Shown: positions 4,693-7,074 of the stretch, one piece after another | Numbering within the stretch: position 1 is the stretch's first letter | Layout of the letters: each line of letters begins with the position of its first letter | Source of the DNA: Desulfobacteraceae bacterium | GTDB lineage: Bacteria; Desulfobacterota; Desulfobacteria; Desulfobacterales; Desulfobacteraceae | Assembly: GCA_003354055.1 (NCBI GenBank) | Contig: PIVQ01000369.1 | Location: 1 to 7,074 of the forward strand | Length of the DNA stretch: 7,074 bases | Direction of reading: 5' to 3' | Notes under the pieces: model-generated | Seen by the model: only the letters and a program-made list of their open reading frames with translations | Told to the model about the DNA's origin: nothing | The model's database searches: none | Translations under genes and position numbers: made by a program

Positions 4693-5115
4693 TTAATTAT
4701 TTGAGATATGATATTCCATAAATCTTACAAGATCTTTATATGATCTATTTCCAGTATATTCTTTTACTTTTTTACCTTCTGTTAATGCTAGAATTGTTGG
4801 GAATGAACTTACTCCATATTGTTCTACTATTTCTGGTTTTTCGTTTTGTTTTACTTGAACTAATTCAATATATTCTGTATTTCCGTAATTATTTACTAAT
4901 AAATCAAAAGTTGGTTGAAACTCTTCACAATGTCCACATCCTTTCATTGAGAAAAATACTAATTCTTTTGATGTTTGGGATAAACCAAAATGTTCTTTAT
5001 TAAAAAAACCCATCATATAATAATAACCTAAAGTTCCTCCAATTACTAATGCTAATATTGCTAATTGTTTTTTATATTGTTTTACTATTTTTAAGATTTT
5101 GTTAAATATTTTCAT
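4693..5115 (-). CDS. Membrane-anchored thioredoxin-like protein with CGHC active site, 140 aa
   Basis: A basic N-terminus (MKIFNKILKIVKQYKKQ) leads into one transmembrane segment at about 18-37 (LAILALVIGGTLGYYYMMGF). A thioredoxin fold follows: strand ELVFFSM, active site CGHC (60-63) in MKGCGHCEEFQPTFDLL, and the cis-proline loop SSFPTIL (P106). It then has a last strand (KKVKEYTG) and helix (YKDLVRFMEYHI). CGHC is the protein disulfide isomerase type of active site, so it may form or shuffle disulfides rather than only reduce them. By the positive-inside rule the catalytic domain would lie on the far side of the membrane; in NCLDVs such enzymes can be virion proteins. This is inferred. The gene lies 49 nt after RFC. 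A 6-bp hairpin (5116-5121/5125-5130) directly precedes the ATG. No early octamer is seen. Confidence 0.9.
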   Translation of the reverse strand: MKIFNKILKIVKQYKKQLAILALVIGGTLGYYYMMGFFNKEHFGLSQTSKELVFFSMKGCGHCEEFQPTFDLLVNNYGNTEYIELVQVKQNEKPEIVEQYGVSSFPTILALTEGKKVKEYTGNRSYKDLVRFMEYHISNN

Positions 5116-5164
5116 TATAATTTTATTATATTATTTATTAATATATTTATTTTAAAAACTATCA

Positions 5165-6130
5165 TTACTGTTTTATTTTAAAAATGGATATTAATCCATA
5201 TAATTGTATTTTATGACTATAATCATTAGTTAAATTATATTCAATATCTCCTAATTTAGTTAGGATGTATAAATACTTATCAACATCTATGATTGTTTTA
5301 TTTTTATTTATTGAAATTGTTATTTCATTTACTATATTTGTTAATAATAACTGTTTTTCTACTATAATAGAGTTAATTTTCTTAAAACTTGTTGATAAGT
5401 TTATCTCATCATTTAATAAAGTATCAATAAAGAAATTAATATTTTCTTCTGTTGGATAATTAAATATTTTATAAATATTTGAATGTTTTAATTCATTATC
5501 TTCAATAAGATTTTGAAAAATATTAATACATTTTCTCATATCTCCTTTTCCAAACTTATAAATATCTTCTAATACTTTATCATCATTTAATTTGATTTTT
5601 TCTTCTTTTGCGATTGTTTTTAATATGTCTTTCATATCAACATATTTTATTTTACTAAATCTAAAACATAAACATCTTGAAGATACTGCTGTTGTTATTT
5701 TGTTAATATAATTACAAATAAAACAGAATATTATATTATGACTATTATTTTCCATTAGTGATATTAATAAGTTTTGGGCATCTAAAGTCATACTATCTGC
5801 CTCATCTAAAATAATCATTTTCTTCTTCTTACTAAAAAATATTTTTGTATTTACAAAATCAGAAATAATATTTCTTACAACATTTATACCTCTATTATCA
5901 GAAGCATTTAATTCAAGTATCATATTTTTATAATTTTTCCCATAGTATTCTCTTGCAAAAGTTTTCATGCAACTTGTTTTGCCACATCCTGGGAGTCCAT
6001 AAAATAGTATATTATTTTCAACTTCTCCATTTTTCATAATTTCTTTTAATATTGTTAGAATATGTTCTTGTGATTTTACTTGTTTTAGAGTTTCAGGTCT
6101 ATATTTTTCTGTCCAAATCTTATTAGTCAT
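5165..6130 (-). CDS. Replication factor C small subunit (AAA+ clamp loader), 321 aa
   Basis: The start WTEKYRPETLKQVKSQEHI (6-24) is the RFC box II signature. It is followed by Walker A GLPGCGKTS (45-53), NASDNRGI (75-82, a typical RFC box), Walker B MIILDEADSM (105-114), sensor 1 around CNYINKI (139-145), SSRC with the arginine finger (150-153, R152) and sensor 2 GDMRKCIN (196-203). The C-terminal helical collar is diverged and Lys/Asn/Ile-rich. Length matches usual small subunits (about 320-340 aa). The protein opens and loads the PCNA clamp on primed DNA as part of a five-subunit complex; giant viruses often encode several RFC subunits, and the other subunits would be elsewhere. All catalytic motifs look intact. 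It is divergent from the plus gene at 6220, with 89 nt of AT-rich DNA between, and has no early octamer of its own on the minus strand. Confidence 0.96.
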   Translation of the reverse strand: MTNKIWTEKYRPETLKQVKSQEHILTILKEIMKNGEVENNILFYGLPGCGKTSCMKTFAREYYGKNYKNMILELNASDNRGINVVRNIISDFVNTKIFFSKKKKMIILDEADSMTLDAQNLLISLMENNSHNIIFCFICNYINKITTAVSSRCLCFRFSKIKYVDMKDILKTIAKEEKIKLNDDKVLEDIYKFGKGDMRKCINIFQNLIEDNELKHSNIYKIFNYPTEENINFFIDTLLNDEINLSTSFKKINSIIVEKQLLLTNIVNEITISINKNKTIIDVDKYLYILTKLGDIEYNLTNDYSHKIQLYGLISIFKIKQ

Positions 6131-6188
6131 AATAAAATATATATCTAATTATATCTTATTATAATATCTTTATTAAATTTTAAATTTT

Positions 6189-6196
6189 AAAATTGA
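6189..6196 (+). promoter_or_regulatory. Early-type promoter octamer AAAATTGA for the gene at 6220
   Basis: An exact AAAATTGA lies 23 nt before the ATG at 6220, inside the AT-rich divergent region shared with RFC. The flanks (TTTAAA before, TTTTAAA after) make a partly symmetric block. Confidence 0.7.
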
Positions 6197-6219
6197 TTTT
6201 AAATTAAATTAATAATATT

Positions 6220-6693
6220 ATGGATTTATTACAAATTTTTTTTGATAAACACGATGAAACAATTGGTAAATTATATAATTTAAAAACTGCAACACTAAAT
6301 ATTCTGCGTCAAAGACCAATAAGACAAGATAACATTGATACTAATAACAGAATTCGTAAAACATCTTGTATTAATTCTAAAGGTGAGAATATTATTATTA
6401 GAGAATGGGAATATTTCTTTGCTAATATATGTGAAGACTTTGCGAGTATATATAAAATTGGATTGATTTCCTATGCAAAAACAAACATTGATATATTTTT
6501 AACTTTAAGATTATTCATAAAAGAAGATAATAATATAAAAGATATAATTAATTATAAAATGCAAATGGAAATAAATGAAGCATTTGATGAGAGACTTGAT
6601 TTATATATAAAAGAATCAAATATATTTATAGATTACATAAATACTATATATGAACAATGTGGAATTGATTTAATATCAAAAATAGAAATTTAA
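6220..6693 (+). CDS. Unknown protein, 157 aa, only plus-strand gene
   Basis: No family is recognised. The sequence has no transmembrane segment or signal peptide. Charged and hydrophobic residues alternate in a pattern that suggests mostly helices, especially at 61-85 (REWEYFFANICEDFASIYK), 88-100 and 107-145. A short polar, Arg/Asn-rich stretch (30-48, QRPIRQDNIDTNNRIRK) separates an N-terminal helix from the rest. Two or three cysteines (50, 71, 147) are scattered and do not form a metal site. It is transcribed away from RFC, has an exact early octamer 23 nt upstream and a hairpin 19 nt after its stop, so it is well framed as a separate early transcript. Base and codon use look like the neighbours, with strong preference for A/T in third positions. 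Confidence 0.8.
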   Translation: MDLLQIFFDKHDETIGKLYNLKTATLNILRQRPIRQDNIDTNNRIRKTSCINSKGENIIIREWEYFFANICEDFASIYKIGLISYAKTNIDIFLTLRLFIKEDNNIKDIINYKMQMEINEAFDERLDLYIKESNIFIDYINTIYEQCGIDLISKIEI

Positions 6694-6699
6694 TCAAAT

Positions 6700-6707
6700 A
6701 AAATTGA
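6700..6707 (+). promoter_or_regulatory. Orphan AAAATTGA after the 6220 gene
   Basis: An exact early octamer starts 7 nt after the stop at 6693 on the plus strand. The nearest ATG (6719) gives only eight codons (MLSNILNK), so it has no evident gene. It may be chance, a remnant promoter, or the start of a short noncoding transcript. Confidence 0.25.
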
Positions 6708-6712
6708 AATAT

Positions 6713-6738
6713 TTTAATATGTTAAGTAATATATTAAA
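6713..6738 (+). terminator. 3'-end hairpin of the plus-strand gene
   Basis: TTTAATAT (6713-6720) pairs with ATATTAAA (6731-6738); as RNA the stem gains a G-U and two more pairs, leaving a 4-nt loop. It begins 19 nt after the stop at 6693. Confidence 0.5.
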
Positions 6739-6740
6739 TA

Positions 6741-6754
6741 AATGAACTTTCATT
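6741..6754. repeat. Short palindrome in the convergent gap
   Basis: AATGAA and TTCATT flank CT. It lies midway between the two hairpins assigned to the convergent genes and is too tight to fold well as RNA, so its role is unclear. No ORF of useful size lies in 6694-6798. Confidence 0.3.
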
Positions 6755-6762
6755 AATATAAG

Positions 6763-6785
6763 AAGTTAAAAATATTTTTAAACTT
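6763..6785 (-). terminator. 3'-end hairpin of the rightmost minus-strand gene
   Basis: TTAAAAATATTTTTAA (6766-6781) is a perfect 16-bp palindrome, extended by AAG/CTT with one bulged A (6782). It begins 13 nt after the stop at 6799 on the minus strand. Confidence 0.5.
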
Positions 6786-6798
6786 TTGTGGTAATTAT

Positions 6799-7074
6799 TT
6801 ATTTTTTAGTTTTTTTAAATTTATATATATTTTTTCCAATCTTTTCTAATTTGAATTTCTTTGAAGGTGGTAAATAATATTTTGGTTGTCCTCCTATAAA
6901 TTCAATCGTAGCATTATCTTTTACATTATTTTCTAATAATTTTTTAACATATGTTTTATATATTGTATATGGACAATACATAAATGCAACATATTTATAA
7001 TGATTTTTTGGTAATTTTTTAATATCTCCAGTAAAATCACAACGTGATATACCAGATGTATCAATTGCCAAATA
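6799..7074 (-). CDS. Unknown protein, C-terminal 92 residues (partial, runs off right edge)
   Basis: The frame is open to the window end, and the first visible codons are TAT TTG (Tyr-Leu), so the true start lies beyond 7074; the TTG is an ordinary leucine codon. Visible features are AIDTSGISRCDFTGDIKKLP near the left of the protein fragment, an aromatic stretch (YKYVAFMYCPYTIYKTYVKK), then IEFIGGQPKYYLPPSKKFKL and a Lys-rich tail ending KKTKK. I do not recognise a family. The GGQPKYYLPPSKKF portion looks like a structured turn rather than low-complexity tail. The fragment converges with the plus-strand gene, with a 105-nt gap carrying a hairpin for each. Confidence 0.75.
   Translation of the reverse strand, partial: YLAIDTSGISRCDFTGDIKKLPKNHYKYVAFMYCPYTIYKTYVKKLLENNVKDNATIEFIGGQPKYYLPPSKKFKLEKIGKNIYKFKKTKK

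Noticed and set aside
4740..5003. Plus-strand ORF of 87 codons resembling a membrane protein
   Set aside because: It is antisense to the thioredoxin domain, which has clear motifs on the other strand; the hydrophobicity is a complement artefact.
5265..5459. Plus-strand ORF of 64 codons
   Set aside because: It lies fully antisense within the RFC C-terminal domain with no supporting signal.
6741..6754. AATGAA-CT-TTCATT as a main terminator
   Set aside because: The 2-nt loop is too small for a stable RNA hairpin, and better hairpins lie closer to each stop codon.
7069..7071. TTG as a start codon for the rightmost gene
   Set aside because: The frame stays open to the window edge, and a eukaryotic-type virus should use ATG; the gene is simply cut by the window.

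Overview
The window is very AT-rich, compactly coded DNA from a giant virus. It best fits a Nucleocytoviricota (NCLDV) member on the Imitervirales / mimivirus-like side. The reasons are the gene set (a poxvirus D6/D11-type SF2 helicase, an RFC-type clamp-loader subunit, a likely OB-fold ssDNA-binding protein, a membrane-anchored thioredoxin and an ankyrin-repeat protein), two copies of the mimivirus early-promoter octamer AAAATTGA placed 23-24 nt before start codons, and AT-rich hairpins just after several stop codons. No bacterial ribosome-binding sites, tRNAs, rRNAs or CRISPR arrays are visible. Virus assignment rests on gene content read by eye, not on a database search.

Layout, left to right. 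Positions 1-1721 (minus) hold the N-terminal part of a D6/D11-type helicase that runs off the left edge. Its Walker A motif is split between Lys and Thr (GAGK / TC) by a complete 387-residue intein (366-1526), which carries a LAGLIDADG homing endonuclease with both catalytic aspartates present. Next come two small membrane proteins (1807-2085 and 2140-2343), an ankyrin-repeat gene with its own early-type promoter (2450-3316), a probable ssDNA-binding protein (3358-3951), a GIY-YIG/NUMOD3 homing endonuclease broken by one missing base in an A7 run (4006-4661), a membrane-anchored thioredoxin-like protein with a CGHC active site (4693-5115) and an RFC small subunit (5165-6130). All of these are on the minus strand. 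One gene of unknown function (6220-6693) is on the plus strand, divergent from RFC and driven by an early-type promoter. The window closes with the C-terminal end of an unrecognised minus-strand gene (6799-7074).

How the parts fit. RFC, the ssDNA-binding candidate and the D6/D11 helicase belong to replication and transcription. The thioredoxin and the small membrane proteins look like virion or factory-membrane proteins. Two different homing endonuclease classes (LAGLIDADG inside an intein, and a free-standing GIY-YIG) lie within about 4.7 kb. Intergenic gaps are short (about 31-106 nt), so promoters and 3'-end hairpins are packed into them and in places overlap coding sequence. The most striking case is the hairpin over the start of the GIY-YIG gene.
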